Positions 23,897-35,379 of a stretch of DNA of 64,000 nt are shown one piece after another. A program made the position numbers and the translations under genes. Location: positions 24,011,501-24,075,500 of the forward strand of contig NC_083884.1 in NCBI RefSeq assembly GCF_032452875.1. The letters run 5' to 3'. The notes below the pieces were generated by a model. It was not told the origin of the DNA, ran no database searches, and saw nothing but the letters and a program-made list of their open reading frames with translations. The DNA is from Bos javanicus. Taxonomy: Eukaryota; Chordata; Mammalia; Artiodactyla; Bovidae. Numbering within the stretch: the stretch's first letter is position 1; every line of letters begins with the position of its first letter.

Positions 23897-24078
23897 AAGA
23901 AGGTTGAGTGCCATAGAAATGATGTTTTCAAATTGTGGTGCTGGAAAAGACTCCTGAGAGTCCCTTGGGCTGAAAGGAGATCAAATTGATCAGTCCTAGA
24001 GGAAATCAACCAGAGGAGCTTGGCGAGATAGGGTCCTTGAGATCACTGAGAGTCAGAAAAAAGTGAACCACAACAGAA

Positions 24079-24079
<1 letters not shown>

Positions 24080-24131
<52 letters not shown>
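24080..24131. repeat. (TA)n microsatellite
   Basis: About 50 bp of TA immediately 5' of a Bov-A2 SINE. Confidence 0.95.
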
Positions 24132-24136
<5 letters not shown>

Positions 24137-24417
24137 CGGAGAAGGCAATGGCACCCCACTCCAGTACTCTTGCTTGGAAAATCCCATGGACGGAGGAGCC
24201 TGGTGGGCTGCAGTCCATGGGGTCGCTAAGAGTCGGACATGACTAAGCGGCTTCACTTTCACTTTTCACTTTCATGCATTGGAGAAGGAAATGGCAACCC
24301 ACTCCAGTGTTCTTGTCTGGAGAATCCCAGGGACAGGGGAGCCTGGTGGGCTGCCGTCTATGGGGTTGCACAGAGTCAGACACGACTGAAGCGACTTAGC
24401 AGCAGCAGCAGCAGCGT
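24137..24417 (+). mobile_element. Bov-A2 SINE dimer with (AGC)n tail, sense
   Basis: Two Bov-A monomers in tandem (first from 'gagaaggcaatggcacccc', second from 'ggagaaggaaatggcaaccc'), ending in an AGC run at about 24401-24415. Preserved CpGs suggest a young bovid-specific insertion. Confidence 0.95.
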
Positions 24418-24611
24418 ATATCAAATTAGCAAGAATATGGCAAAAAAGGATCCAAATGAGGCCAGGTTGACATTTCTAAATGCTCATTTTTTAGTTTAAT
24501 TTAGAATTACAAAACAACAACAATAAAAGAAATATGTTTCGGAATAAAATATAAAATTGTTTTAATAAGATCCTTTATATTTATAATGAATTATTACAGC
24601 CTCTATTGCAC

Positions 24612-25462
24612 CTCATTGTTGTTGCTCAGTCATTCAGTTGTGTCTGACTTTGTGATCCCATGGACTGCAGCAGGCCAGGCTTCCCTGTCCTTCACTATTT
24701 CCTGGAGTTTGTTCAAACTCATGTCCATTGAGTCTATGATGCCATCTAACCATCTCATCTCTGTTGCTCCCTTCTCCTCTTGCCCTCAATCTTTCCTAGC
24801 ATCAGAGTCTTTTTCAATGAGTCAGCTGTTTCTATCAGGTGACCTATTGGAGCTTCAGCTTCAGCATCAGCCCTTCCAATGAATATTTAGGGTTGATTTC
24901 CTTTAGAATTGACTGATTTGATCTCCTTGCAGTCCAAGGGACTTCTCCAGGAGTCTTCTCCAGCACCACAGTTTGAAAGCATCATTTCTTCAGTGCTCAG
25001 TCAATCCATAAATGACTACTAGAAAAACCATAGCTTTGACTAGATGGACATTTGTCAGCAAAGTGATGTCTCAGCTTTTTAACATGCTGTCTAGGTTGGT
25101 CATAACTTTTCTTCCAAGGAGCAAGTGTCTTTTAATTTCATGGCTGCAGTTTCTGTCTGCAGTGATTTTGAAGCCCAGGAAAATAAAGTCTGGATGCCCA
25201 TCACTGGATCTTAGTTTTTTGAATGTTGAGTTTTAAGCCAGCTTTTGCACTCTCCTCTTTCAACATCAGTAGGAGGCTCTTTAGTTCTCTTTGCTTTCTA
25301 TTATTAGGGTTGTGTTATCTGCATATCTGAGGTTACTGTTATTTCTCCCAGCAATCTTGATTTAGCTTGAACTTCATCCAGCCTGGCACTTCACATGATG
25401 TACTCTGAATATAAGTTAAATAAGCAGGGTGACAATATACAGCCTTGATGTACTCTTTTCAT
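24612..25462 (-). mobile_element. BovB LINE 3' part, antisense, old
   Basis: Antisense from the 3' end ('gctcagtcattcagttgtg') back to the motif B region ('aagcagggtgacaatataca'). It is diverged, with many small indels. The right boundary at about 25462 is the 5' truncation. Confidence 0.93.
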
Positions 25463-26207
25463 AAAATATGAATATTGTACTTCATATTTTATATCATGAA
25501 GGTTGAGAAGAAGAAATTATCAGGTAAGAAACTGACAAGAATATCTTCAAGGCAGAAGGCAGAATATAAACAAAGTTAGCAACAGCACAGTATGGAGGTA
25601 GCTAAAGGGACTGAGTGTTAATGAAGCTTCAGCAGAGATGGAAGATGACAGATGAGATATGCCACAGAAGGTCAAGGAACCTGGATTTTATCCTGAAGTC
25701 AGACTTTAAGGAAAGTGACACAATCTGATTTACATTACACATAGATCCCCTAGGCAGAAAATGAAGTGTGAATTTTAATTGAATAAGTCTGGAGACAGGT
25801 AGAATAGCAAAGAGGAAAAAACAGATTTAAAGGAAAGATAAAGCAGATCTGAATGCGGATAGCAGAGGAGGAGTGACTAAAATAATACAGAATCAATGAC
25901 AAACCAAGGAAGCTGGGATAAAGAAGGACATCCTGGATTCTAATAGCAGACCAAAGGAAATGAGAGCAAGTCATTATCAGTGAATGTATTCTGAACACAG
26001 ATTTAGGGAATTCTAAGCAATATGAGTGTAATAACTTGGAGCAATTGAAAAAGTTATTTGATACCAACCACACCAGTTAAGTTGGATTATACAGTTACAC
26101 TTTTCACCATTTAGGATAATTTTAATAACTTAGAAGTTATTAAAATTAACCAGCATCCCTTAGAAGTCAATGTTCCTGACTTCATATTAATTATTTACCT
26201 ATAATAT
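25463..26207. other. Unassigned, partly old repeat-like
   Basis: The stretch 'ggattttatcctgaagtcag' with 'gaaagtgacacaatctgatt' resembles an old interspersed mammalian repeat that I cannot name. The minus frame 25750-26073 crosses it and shows no domain. Confidence 0.4.
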
Positions 26208-26415
26208 ATGTGTGCTCAGTAGCGACCAACTGTTTACGACCCCATAGACTATAGCCTGCCAGACCCCTCTGTCCATGGAATTTTCAGGCAAGAATACTGG
26301 ATTGAGTTGCTATCTCCTTTTCCAGGGAATCTCTACACAGGGATCCAATCCTGGTCTCCTGTGTTTCCTGCATTGACAGGCAGATTCCTTATCATTGTGC
26401 TACCTGGGAAGCCCC
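26208..26415 (-). mobile_element. Bov-tA SINE, antisense, diverged
   Basis: 'gtgctcagtagcgaccaac' at left to 'gctacctgggaagcccctc' at right, with a small duplication in the head ('tcctgtgtttcctgcattg'). Confidence 0.9.
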
Positions 26416-27482
26416 TCTTATTACACTGCTTTAAATTTTGGCATCATAAATAAGGCTATATTAAACTTTTGTATATGTAAACTTTTTAATTATTTTCATT
26501 ATTTTTCTAGGAAAAAGTCACATTTGTAGCATTGCCATGACAGAAATATGAACGTGCTTAAAGGTACTATTTAATGGGAAATTGCTTTCTAGTTTCTATT
26601 TTGGTACCAACAATATATCAAAGTGTCCATTTTTATACACAATTTCTTATAACTGAAAAAATACAAGAATCTTTTGCTGAAAATTAATGACTATCAAATT
26701 AAAGTATTATTTTGTATTTTATGATGAAAAACATGCTTATTTAAAAATTCTGATTATGTAAATTACTAGAGCATTTTCTTTAATGTTCAGCTGTTAGGCA
26801 TTATTATTTTCTTGTAGGAAGTCTTTACTTTTTATAAATTTTAAAGTTTATTTTAGAAAATCTGAAAAATACAGAAGATTATTAAGTAGAAAAGAAAAAA
26901 ATCACCAATAATTCCACTACGCAGAGATAATCACTGTTAAATCGTGGATGTATTTCCTTTCTATGCCTATAGTGTGTGTGTATATATATATAATAATTTT
27001 AATAGAATACTCTTACATCCATTGGCTCATAGGCCTTGACTGAATAGGACTAATCTATTAAAAAGTCTCAATTACTGAGGATTCATTCTTTTGTTCCCTT
27101 TCTGCCCCAGAACTAGTGCAACCATCTTTTGTGAACATGTCTGCTTGGCAGACCCAGCATTCCCCTTTGGTGGGCTGTCCTGAGGCCAAGTTTTGTGGGA
27201 GTGAGCGGTCAGCTGAGAGTGTCTGAAGCTTTTTTGGATTACAGATCTAGACGTTGTTCTTTATTAGCTTATCTGTAATAGAGCTGACATTTAAAAAAAA
27301 AAAACAAAAAAAAACAAACAAAAAAAAAAACACCTCCTCTTGACTATCCTGTATGTCTTCATTCAAAATCAGTGGGGGAAAAGGGTGGGACATGCAATTT
27401 ACTGATGCTCTCAAATAATTAATTATGGCTATAACATAGATGGCCGAGGGAAGGTTGGTGAGAGAGAAAGCCACAGATAAAA
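26416..27482. other. Unassigned, old LINE-like pieces and an A-tailed segment
   Basis: 26440-26700 and 26840-26960 resemble very old LINE sequence ('ataatcactgttaaatcgtg'), but not strongly enough to name. A more GC-balanced stretch at 27085-27290 ends in an A-rich run (27291-27331); see the separate entry. 27332-27482 is unassigned. Confidence 0.35.
27085..27331 (+). pseudogene. Possible A-tailed retrocopy of unknown source
   Basis: About 200 bp of balanced composition ending in an interrupted A tract of about 40 bases. I see no open frame, no known repeat and no clear target-site duplication. It could equally be the end of an unnamed retroelement. Confidence 0.25.
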
Positions 27483-28113
27483 GTATTATATCTACTACTG
27501 CGGGCAAGACTTTATTTTTTGGGACTCCAAAATCATGGCAGATGGTGACTGCAGCCATGAAATTAAAAGACACTTACTCCTTGGAAGGAAGGTTATGTCC
27601 AACCTAGATAGCATATTGAAAAGCAGAGACATTACCTTGCCAACAAAGGTCCATCTAGTCAAGGCTATGGTTTTTCCTGTGGTCATGTATGGATGTGAGA
27701 GTTGGACTGTGAAGAAGGCTGAGCGCCGAAGAATTGATGCTTTTGAACTGTGATGTCTGAGAAGACTCTTGAGAGTCCCTTGGACTGCAAGGAGATCCAA
27801 CCAGTCCATTCTGAAGGAGATCAGCCCTAGGATTTCTTTGGAAGGAATGATGCTAAAGCTGAAACTCCAGTACTTTGGCCACCTCATGTGAAGAGTTGAC
27901 TCATTGGAAAAGACTGATGCTGGGAGGGATTGGGGGCAGGAGGAGAAGTGGAGGACAGAGGATGAGATGGCTGGATGGCATCACTGACCTGATGGACGTG
28001 AGTCTGGGTGAACTCCGGGAGTTGGTGATGGGCAGGGAGGCCTGGCGTACTGCAATTCATGGGGTCGCAAAGAGTCGGACACGACTGAACTGACTGAACT
28101 GAACTGAACTGAC
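27483..28113 (+). mobile_element. BovB LINE with internal deletion (endonuclease scrap joined to RT end)
   Basis: The first 23 or so bases ('ttatatctactactgcgggc') belong to the BovB endonuclease region, as seen intact at 54386-54410. The sequence then jumps to the part after YADD ('gactttattttttgggactc') and runs to a perfect-looking 3' end with three 'actga' units. The frame at 27535-27753 is open for 72 codons. The tail keeps CpGs, so the copy is fairly young. Confidence 0.88.
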
Positions 28114-28254
28114 ATATAGTTTCATAGTCTTAATTACCCATGAAACAATAAGTGTATATTTCCCCATGTTGGGAAATGTTCTTTTTGGGAAGGAGATTTA
28201 AAAGTATTTTTAATTACTACTTCAAATTTTCTGACAAAACAGCTTTATATAGTT

Positions 28255-28400
28255 TCTTTATTGAAACATGTTTGATTTATAGTTTTATATTAGTTTCAAG
28301 TATACAATAGTTATTCAATATTTTTATAGATTATACTCCTTTTAAAATTATTACAAAATAATGACTATATTTCCCTGTGCTGCAAAATATGTCTTTGCTG
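28255..28400 (-). mobile_element. Old L1 3' UTR fragment, antisense
   Basis: 'tagttttatattagtttcaa' and 'actatatttccctgtgctgc' match the reverse complement of an L1 3' UTR. Confidence 0.7.
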
Positions 28401-29640
28401 CTTGTAGGAATTTTTAAATTAATAATAATGAACATGATTGTCATGTTTGTCATGTGTCTTTTCTTTTTCTTTATGGTATCTTCTTAATATACAGTATTTT
28501 TAATACCAATAACCTGGATATAAACTCTTGGAAGAAAGCAAATGGAAGGATCCTTAAATAAAGTAAGCTGAAAAATCTAATAGAATATTTAAATTTTGCA
28601 TTTGGAAATAAAACTATTATAAATAAATGGAAGGAATAAAGGAAAAAATGCCAGTCAGAATGAAGCACATAAAATGTTGTGGATGAATATGACATATTAA
28701 GAGAATCAAAGCATGAATAGTCAATTCAAGGGAATATATTTAAACTGGAAGAAGGCCACATTATAGCAGCCTTGTGAGTAAACTCAAAAGAGGATATAAT
28801 TAAAAGGTTCTAATGAAATAAGGAATTCATACAAATTTTTGAAATAGAAATAATTTGAAAAAAATTTTATAAAAATGTAAGTCTTCAGAAAATAGAGGCA
28901 AGTAAACACATCAAATAATCTTAAGTATTTAATATGTGGACAGTCATAATTCCCTTTAATGTGCTCTACTACTGAATAATCCTGACTTACTTGTATTTGT
29001 AGGGTCATCCAAACTTTAACATGCCTTTAAAATAGTCTTTTTTAAATTGCTTATTGTATTCATATTTTTAAGATATGTAGAGAAGATATCTTAACAAATT
29101 AGTAAACCTACCTCTAGTTTTCATTCTTACAGATGGGTGAATAGGAACACATTGTTGTTCTGAAATTGTTGAGTGAGGTAATCTACATACATAATGCAGA
29201 AGGATGACATTTTGCTAGGCACAACTAACAGATCATTTTAATGTCAACCAAGAATGCACAGAATACAATTATACTTTCACAATATGGTTAAAGAGCTAAC
29301 AAGATGGATTATCTGCTTTTGTAAAATTGCACAAAAAACTCTGCCATAATAGCACTCACAAAAACTTAGAAAATTTTAAGGTTAATGATATTTTTCAATT
29401 TATTTCTAGTATCAAAAGAAATATACTTTTGTATCTCTGGTCTTTTGTATCAGGAATTAAAGATGTTTAATTTTACATGAAATAAAGTTAGAAGAAATAT
29501 TTACCTGTGGAGAAGTAAAAGGAGGAAGACCTTTTCCTTTTCAGTTATTCTTTAACTTATACCAACAATATATGTGATTAAATTTTCTCATTAACATTGA
29601 ATTAATATATTGTTACACATATTGCTTCTACATGTGCACG
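28401..29640. other. Unassigned AT-rich DNA
   Basis: No gene or repeat recognised. Short minus frames at 28471-28695 and 28784-29008 are Phe/Leu/Ser-rich and without domains. Confidence 0.5.
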
Positions 29641-29858
29641 AGCTTCTCTGGTGTCTCAGTGGTAAAGCAACTGGCTGCAATGCAGGAGACCCGGGTTTGA
29701 TCCTAGGGTCCGGAAGATCCCCTGGAGAATGGAATGGCTACCCACTCCAGTATTCTTGCCTGGAGAATTCCACGGACAGAGGAGCCTGGCAGGCTATAGT
29801 CCATGGGGTCTCAAAGAGTCAAACAGGACTGAGAGACTAACATTTTCACTTTCACACA
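29641..29858 (+). mobile_element. Bov-tA SINE, sense
   Basis: Head 'gcttctctggtgtctcagtg' to tail 'ctaacattttcactttcaca'. The flank 'acacatattgcttctacatg' at left resembles 'acacatatagcttatatatg' at right, a diverged duplication that is repeated once more at about 29882. Confidence 0.93.
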
Positions 29859-29984
29859 TATAGCTTATATATGTGCTATATCACACATATAGCTTCTATA
29901 GAATTATAAAAATCTCTTTACTGATAACATTTTGCTTGAAATTTTGAATATACATGTATTACACAGGTGAACATACAGCGTTTT

Positions 29985-30405
29985 TAAAACATTTTTATTA
30001 TTGGTGTGTAATTTCTTTACAATGTTGTGTTAGTTTCTGCTGTACAACAAAGTGAATCAGCTATATGTACAAATATTGCCCCTCCCTCTCAAGCTTTCCT
30101 CCCACCCTTTTCATCCCACTCCTCTGAGTCATCACAGAGCACTGAGATGAGATCCCTGTGCTATAAAGCAGCTCCCCGCCCCCTGCTATTTTATAAATGG
30201 TAGTATATATATTTGTCAAAGCTACTGTTCCAATTTGTCCCACCCTTCCCTTCTTCACGCTGTGTCTACATGTCTGTTCTCTATGTTTGTGTTTCTATTC
30301 CTGTCCTGAAAATAGGTTCATCTGTACCATTTTCTTGGATTCCATATATATGTGTTAATATATTTGTTTTTCTTTTTCTGATTAATTCATTCACTTACAT
30401 ATATA
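29985..30405 (-). mobile_element. L1 3' end, antisense
   Basis: 'tttacaatgttgtgttagtt' to 'ggattccatatatatgtgtt', the reverse complement of the L1 3' UTR and ORF2 end. Confidence 0.9.
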
Positions 30406-30835
30406 CAATTTTAAAATCTGATGAAATAAGAACAATGTAATGAAAGGACACAAAATCTAATAAACGAGACAAAGGTATTCGATGATCACAAACACTAAAT
30501 TTCACTTATAGGTTTTTAAAATTGAGATATAATTGACATGTAACATTATATGTTACATTGTCATACATTCAAGTGTATAAAAAATGATATTTGTATACAT
30601 TGCAAAATTATCATAAAAATTCAGTTAGCTTCCATCATCACATATAGTTTGGAAGTTTTTTTCTTATGACGAGAACTTTTAAGATGTAGTCACTTAGCAA
30701 CTTTCAAATACTCAACAAATACTATTAAATATAGTCACCATGCTGTATATCCCATGACTTATTTGAATTATTTATTTTATAGCTGGAAGTTTCTCCCTTT
30801 TTACTACTTTCACTCACCCCGACTGCCTACCTCTG

Positions 30836-32660
30836 TTATTGTTGTTTAGCCCCTAGGTCATGTCTGACTCTCTGTGATCCCAGTGACTGCAGCACACCAG
30901 GCTTCCCTGTTCTTCACTATCTGCCTGAGTTTGTTCAAACTCATGTCTATTGAGTAGATGATGCCACTCCACCATCTCATCCTCTGTCACCCCTTTGCTT
31001 CCTGCCCTCAATCTTTCCCAGCATCAGGGATTTTTTTCAGCGAATTGGCCCTTCGCATCAGGTGCACAAAGTTTTGGAGCTTCAGCTCAGTCTATCCAAT
31101 GAATATTCAAGGTTGTTTCCTTTTAGGATCAACTGGTTTGATGTCCTTGCTGTTTCTCAAGAGTCATCCCCAGCATCACACTTCGAAAACATCAATTATT
31201 TGGTGCTCAGCCTTCTTTATGGTCCAACTCTCACATCCATTTATGACTACTGGAAAAACCACAGCTTTGACTACACGGACCTTTGTTGGCAAAGTGATGT
31301 CTCTGCTTTTTTTTTTTTTTTTTGTCTAAGTTTATCAAAGCTTCTCTTCCAAGGAGCAAGCATCTTTTAATTCATGGCTGCAGCCACTGTCCACAGTGAT
31401 TTTGGAGCCCAAGAAAATAAAATCTGTTACTATTTTCACTTTTTCCTCATTCCTTTGCCATGAAGTGATGGGACCAGTGTGTCAGGAGCTTAGTTTTTGG
31501 GATGTTGAATTTTAAGCCAGCTTTTTCATTCTCCTCTTTCACCCTCAAAGAGGCTCTTTAGTTCCTATTCTCTTTCCACTATTTGAGTGGTATAATCTGC
31601 CTATCTGAGGTTGATATTTCTCTCAGAAGTCTGATTCCAGCTCAATTCATCCAGCCTGGCATTTTGCATCATGTACTCTGTGTGCGTGCTCAGTTGCATC
31701 AGTCGTGTCTGGTTCTTTGTGCCCCTATGTACTGCAGCCTGCAGGCTCTCCTGTCCGTAAGATTCTCCAGGCAAGAATACTGCAATGAGTTGCCATGTCC
31801 TTCTCCAAGGGATCTGTTTCTGACCCAGGAATAGAACCCACATCTCCTAAATTGCAGGCAGATTCTTTCCCCTCTGACCCACCTAGGAAACCTGATGTAT
31901 TCTTCACATAAGTTAAACAAGCAGGGTGACAATATACAGCCTTGATGTACTCCTTTCCCAATTTTAGACCAGTCCATTGTTCCATGTCCAGTTCCAATTT
32001 TTGCTTCTTGACCAGTATACAGGCTTCTCAGGAAACAGCTAGGGCAGTCTGGTATTCCCATCTCTTTAACAATTTTCCATAGTTTGTTGTGATCCACATA
32101 GTCAAAGGCTTTAGTGTAGTCAATGAAGCAGAAATAGATGTTTTACTGGAATTTCCTCTCTTTTACTATGATCCAAAGAATGTTGACACTTTGATCTCTG
32201 GTTCCTCTGCCTTGTCTAAATCTAACTAGTACATCTGGAAGTTCTCATTTCATGCACTGTTGAAGCCTAGCTTGAAGCATTACCCTACTAGCATGTGAAA
32301 TGAACTCATTTGTACAGTAGTTTGAATGTTCTTTGGCATTGAATTTCTTTGGGATCAGAATCAAAACTGAACTTTTCCAGGTCTATGACCACTAACGAGT
32401 TTTCCAAATTTACTGACATGTTGAGCGCAGCACTTTAACAACATCATCTTTCAGGATTTTCAATAGCTCAGGTGGAATTCATCACCTCCACTAGCTTTGT
32501 TCATAGTAATGCTTCCTAAAGCCCACTTGACTTCACACTCCAAGATGTCTGGCTCTAGGTGAGGGACTACTCCATCATGGTTAACCCAGTCATTAAGACT
32601 TTTTTGTACAGTTCTTCTGTCTATTCTTGCCATCTTTCCTTTGTCTTTTCTGTTTCTGGT
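30836..32660 (-). mobile_element. BovB LINE, antisense, 5'-truncated, inside L1M
   Basis: It runs from the BovB 3' end ('gttgtttagcccctaggtc') back to the linker (about 32600-32660). L1M resumes at 'ctggtaaatctggcaaccac'. An 18-T run at 31307-31324 replaces part of the RT-end region. A Bov-tA (31680-31894) lies inside. The RT motif A region (around 32100-32150) is recognisable but frameshifted. Confidence 0.92.
31680..31894 (-). mobile_element. Bov-tA SINE, antisense, inside BovB
   Basis: Flanked by 'atgtactct' (31671-31679) and 'atgtattct' (31895-31903), a target duplication of BovB sequence with one change. The SINE is younger than the BovB, which is younger than the L1M, so there are three layers. 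Confidence 0.94.
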
Positions 32661-32779
32661 AAATCTGGCAACCACAAATCTGCCCTTGGTATCTATTAGT
32701 TCAGTTGTTTTGTTGTTATTGTTAGATTCCACATACTGTAAGAAACCATGAAGTATGTGTCTTTCCCTATCTGACATTT

Positions 32780-32841
32780 GCTGTGATTCATGGGGTCGCA
32801 AAGAGTCAGACACGACTGAGCGACTGAACTGAACTGAACTG
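32780..32841 (+). mobile_element. 62-bp BovB 3' tail insertion with exact target duplication
   Basis: Only the last 62 bases of BovB are present, ending in 'actga' repeats. They are flanked by 11-bp direct repeats 'atctgacattt' at 32769-32779 and 32842-32852, which are L1M sequence. This is an extremely 5'-truncated but bona fide retrotransposition event. Confidence 0.95.
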
Positions 32842-33775
32842 ATCTGACATTTTACTTTGCATAAATTCCCTCAAGAACCAAGTTCCAAGATCAAGATCTA
32901 TGTTGTCACAAATGGGACGATTTCATTTTTTGTGTGGATGAACAATATTCCATTGTTTACATGTGTGTTTATGTACATATCCCATATTTTTAAAAATCTA
33001 ATGATCTATCTATGTATACTTAGACTCCTTCCATATCTTGGGTATTATAAACAATATTGCCATGAACGTAAGGGTGCAAATATCTTTTCTAGCTTATGTT
33101 TTTGTTTTCGTTGGATAAATATCTAGAAATGGAAACACTGGATAATATGGTAGCTCTATTTTGAATTTTTTGGGAAACCCCATACTATTTCCCATAGTGG
33201 CTTCACTGGCTTATATTCTACCTAGACCGCACAAAAATTACCTTTTCTCCAAATTCTCATCAATTTCTGTTATTTCCTGACTTTTTGATAACAGCCATTC
33301 TAAATAACTTGAGGTGATAGTTCATTGTGGTTTTGATCCACATTTCCTTGATAATTAATTATGTGGAGCACTTTTTCATATACCTACTGGATATGTTTAC
33401 CCTGGGAAAATGTCTATTCAGATCCTCTGTCCATTTTTTAATCAAACTGTTTGCTTGATATTGAGTTTTATGAGTTATTTATATATTTTTTATATTAACC
33501 CATTATAAGATACGTGATTTGAAAATATGTCCTCCCATTTTATATGTTGCTTTTCATTTTGTTAATGGTTTCCCTTGCTATGGAGGAGATTTTTAGTTTA
33601 AAGTACTACCATTTGTTTATTTTTGCTTTTCATTGCTTTTGCTTTTGTGTCAAATTCAAAAAAAATAATTTCTAAGACCCATGACATGAATTTGCCACCT
33701 ATGGTTTCTTCTAGGAGTTTAATGGTTTCAGGTCTGTAATCTAGTCTTTAATTTATTTGGAGTTAAATATCTCTA

Positions 33776-34036
33776 GCTTCTGATGCCTCATAAAGTTTGC
33801 TAATTCAGTGGCAAAATGGTTAACTATTTAAGCCACTGAACAGACTTCTAATTTCTTTGCTTTTATCTAGTAGAAAATTTCATTGAAATATGTCAAAATC
33901 TCTTGATTCCAGGAAAGTCCACATTATACAATCCATGTTACTTACAGTGATTTGTCTCATTTCTAATCTCTTCTTTCCTCTCCTCCACACTGCCATCTCA
34001 TCTTCTAAGTATTTTCTTTGGCATTTTTACAATATT

Positions 34037-34037
<1 letters not shown>
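33776..34037. other. Unassigned AT-rich DNA
   Basis: Nothing recognised before the TA tract. Confidence 0.45.

Positions 34038-34080
<43 letters not shown>
34038..34080. repeat. (TA)n microsatellite, left half
   Basis: TA run directly preceding an antisense Bov-tA. TA/CATA repeats resume after the SINE at 34292-34336. Confidence 0.93.
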
Positions 34081-34081
<1 letters not shown>

Positions 34082-34291
34082 TGTGTGCTTAATCATTAAG
34101 TTGTGTTCAACTCTTTTGCAACCCCATGGACTGTAGCCTGCCAGGCTCCTCTGTCCATGGGATTTCCCAGGCAAGAACACTGGAGTGTGTAGCCATTTCC
34201 TTCTCTAGGGGATCTTCCTGACCCAGGGATTGAACCTGTGTCTCCTGCATTGGCAGACAGACTTTTTACCACTGAGCCACCAGGGAAGCCC
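34081..34291 (-). mobile_element. Bov-tA SINE, antisense, inside a TA tract
   Basis: 'gtgcttaatcattaagttgt' to 'gagccaccagggaagccca', with TA-rich repeats on both sides. Confidence 0.93.
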
Positions 34292-34336
34292 AATATATAC
34301 ATATATACATACATATATATATATGTATATATATGT
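34292..34336. repeat. TA/CATA microsatellite, right half
   Basis: 'atatatacatatatacatac' and similar units. Confidence 0.9.
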
Positions 34337-34464
34337 TATAAATATACCATTTGAACTTTCTTAATCGATCTTTATTTTTCCTTGATTTGTATATTTAATA
34401 TTGTGTAAATATATTTAATACTGTATAAACATCATTTGAAATAAACAGCTCTCAATAAATCTGT

Positions 34465-34672
34465 GGGCTTCCTTGGTAGGTCAGTGGTAAAGAATCCTTC
34501 TGCCAGTGCAGAAGATGCAGGTTCAATCCGGGTTTGGGAAGGTCCCTTGGAGAAGGAAATGACAACCCAATGCGGTATTCTTTCCTAGGAAATCCCATAG
34601 ACAGAGGAGCCTGGCAGGCTACATTTCACAAGGTTGCTAAGAGTTAGACATGACTTAGTGACTGAATGACAA
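34465..34672 (+). mobile_element. Bov-tA SINE, sense, diverged
   Basis: Head 'gggcttccttggtaggtcag' to tail 'gacttagtgactgaatgaca'. Confidence 0.92.
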
Positions 34673-35379
34673 GTATAAATCTGTAATTGCAAAACTGTAA
34701 AAATTTTGAAATAAAGTTTTTTAAGTGATTTTCTTCTAAAAATCAATAACTTATCATCCTCACTAACAGATTTAAATTTGTTGCTCAAGAAATGATACTA
34801 AAAGTATAATGGTCAAATCACAAACATATTGTTTTTTCTCCCTTTAAACTAGAAGCCCAAATAAGTAATTTCCTTTCCTGGGTAGTGCTGCCATGTTGTC
34901 AAATAGGTTCTGACTTGGTAAAAAATAAAAAATAAAGTGAAAACAATTCTGTTTGACTGGTCATGTAGATCAAGAAAATACTCCAGATTTCCAATGATGA
35001 CATTAGAACAAGCATCCCCTTGAGTCTCCACATCATTTTCAAGAGCATGTGCCCCTTTAAGACATTTTTCCTTGAAATGTAATATATTTTTCACCTATCA
35101 CATAATATTTATTTCAATAATAGAAAAGAGTTTGCTTCAAACATTAGGAACACTGTATTTCATTTTGGTGCTTGTGTCTTATCCTTATATTTATTTTTGA
35201 GTTATTATTTATGTGATTTTTTTTCTTTCAATGGTTTCATTGTTTTCACTTTCTTGTATTTCTCATATATTAACTAGGCTGAAACTAGCTACTCAAGTCA
35301 TTTTCTGCTCTTCAGAACAATAATGTGGATAACTGAATACTACAACCAAAGAGGTGGTAAACCATTATGTGTGTGTATA
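34673..35379. other. Unassigned AT-rich DNA
   Basis: No recognised feature. The minus frame at 34849-35094 shows no domain. Confidence 0.45.

Larger units (their letters stand above)
22929..24040 (+). mobile_element. BovB LINE, sense, split by two SINEs
   Basis: A second sense BovB starts almost immediately after the first, at the motif B region ('atactgcttacttaacagct'). It is interrupted by Bov-tA insertions at 22975-23198 and 23656-23896, and fades at about 24040 without a clean terminal repeat. In the frame at 23162-23446 the catalytic YADD box reads YADN, and further stops occur. It is a dead, older copy. Confidence 0.9.
30505..33775 (-). mobile_element. Old L1M, antisense, interrupted by two BovB insertions
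   Basis: Three pieces of one element: 30505-30832 (3' UTR, 'attgagatataattgacatg'), 32661-32779 ('gttagattccacatactgt') and 32853-33775 (ORF2 C-terminal part, 'acaatattccattgtttac', 'catttccttgataattaat'). A 1.8-kb BovB and a 62-bp BovB tail sit in the gaps. All frames are destroyed. Confidence 0.85.
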
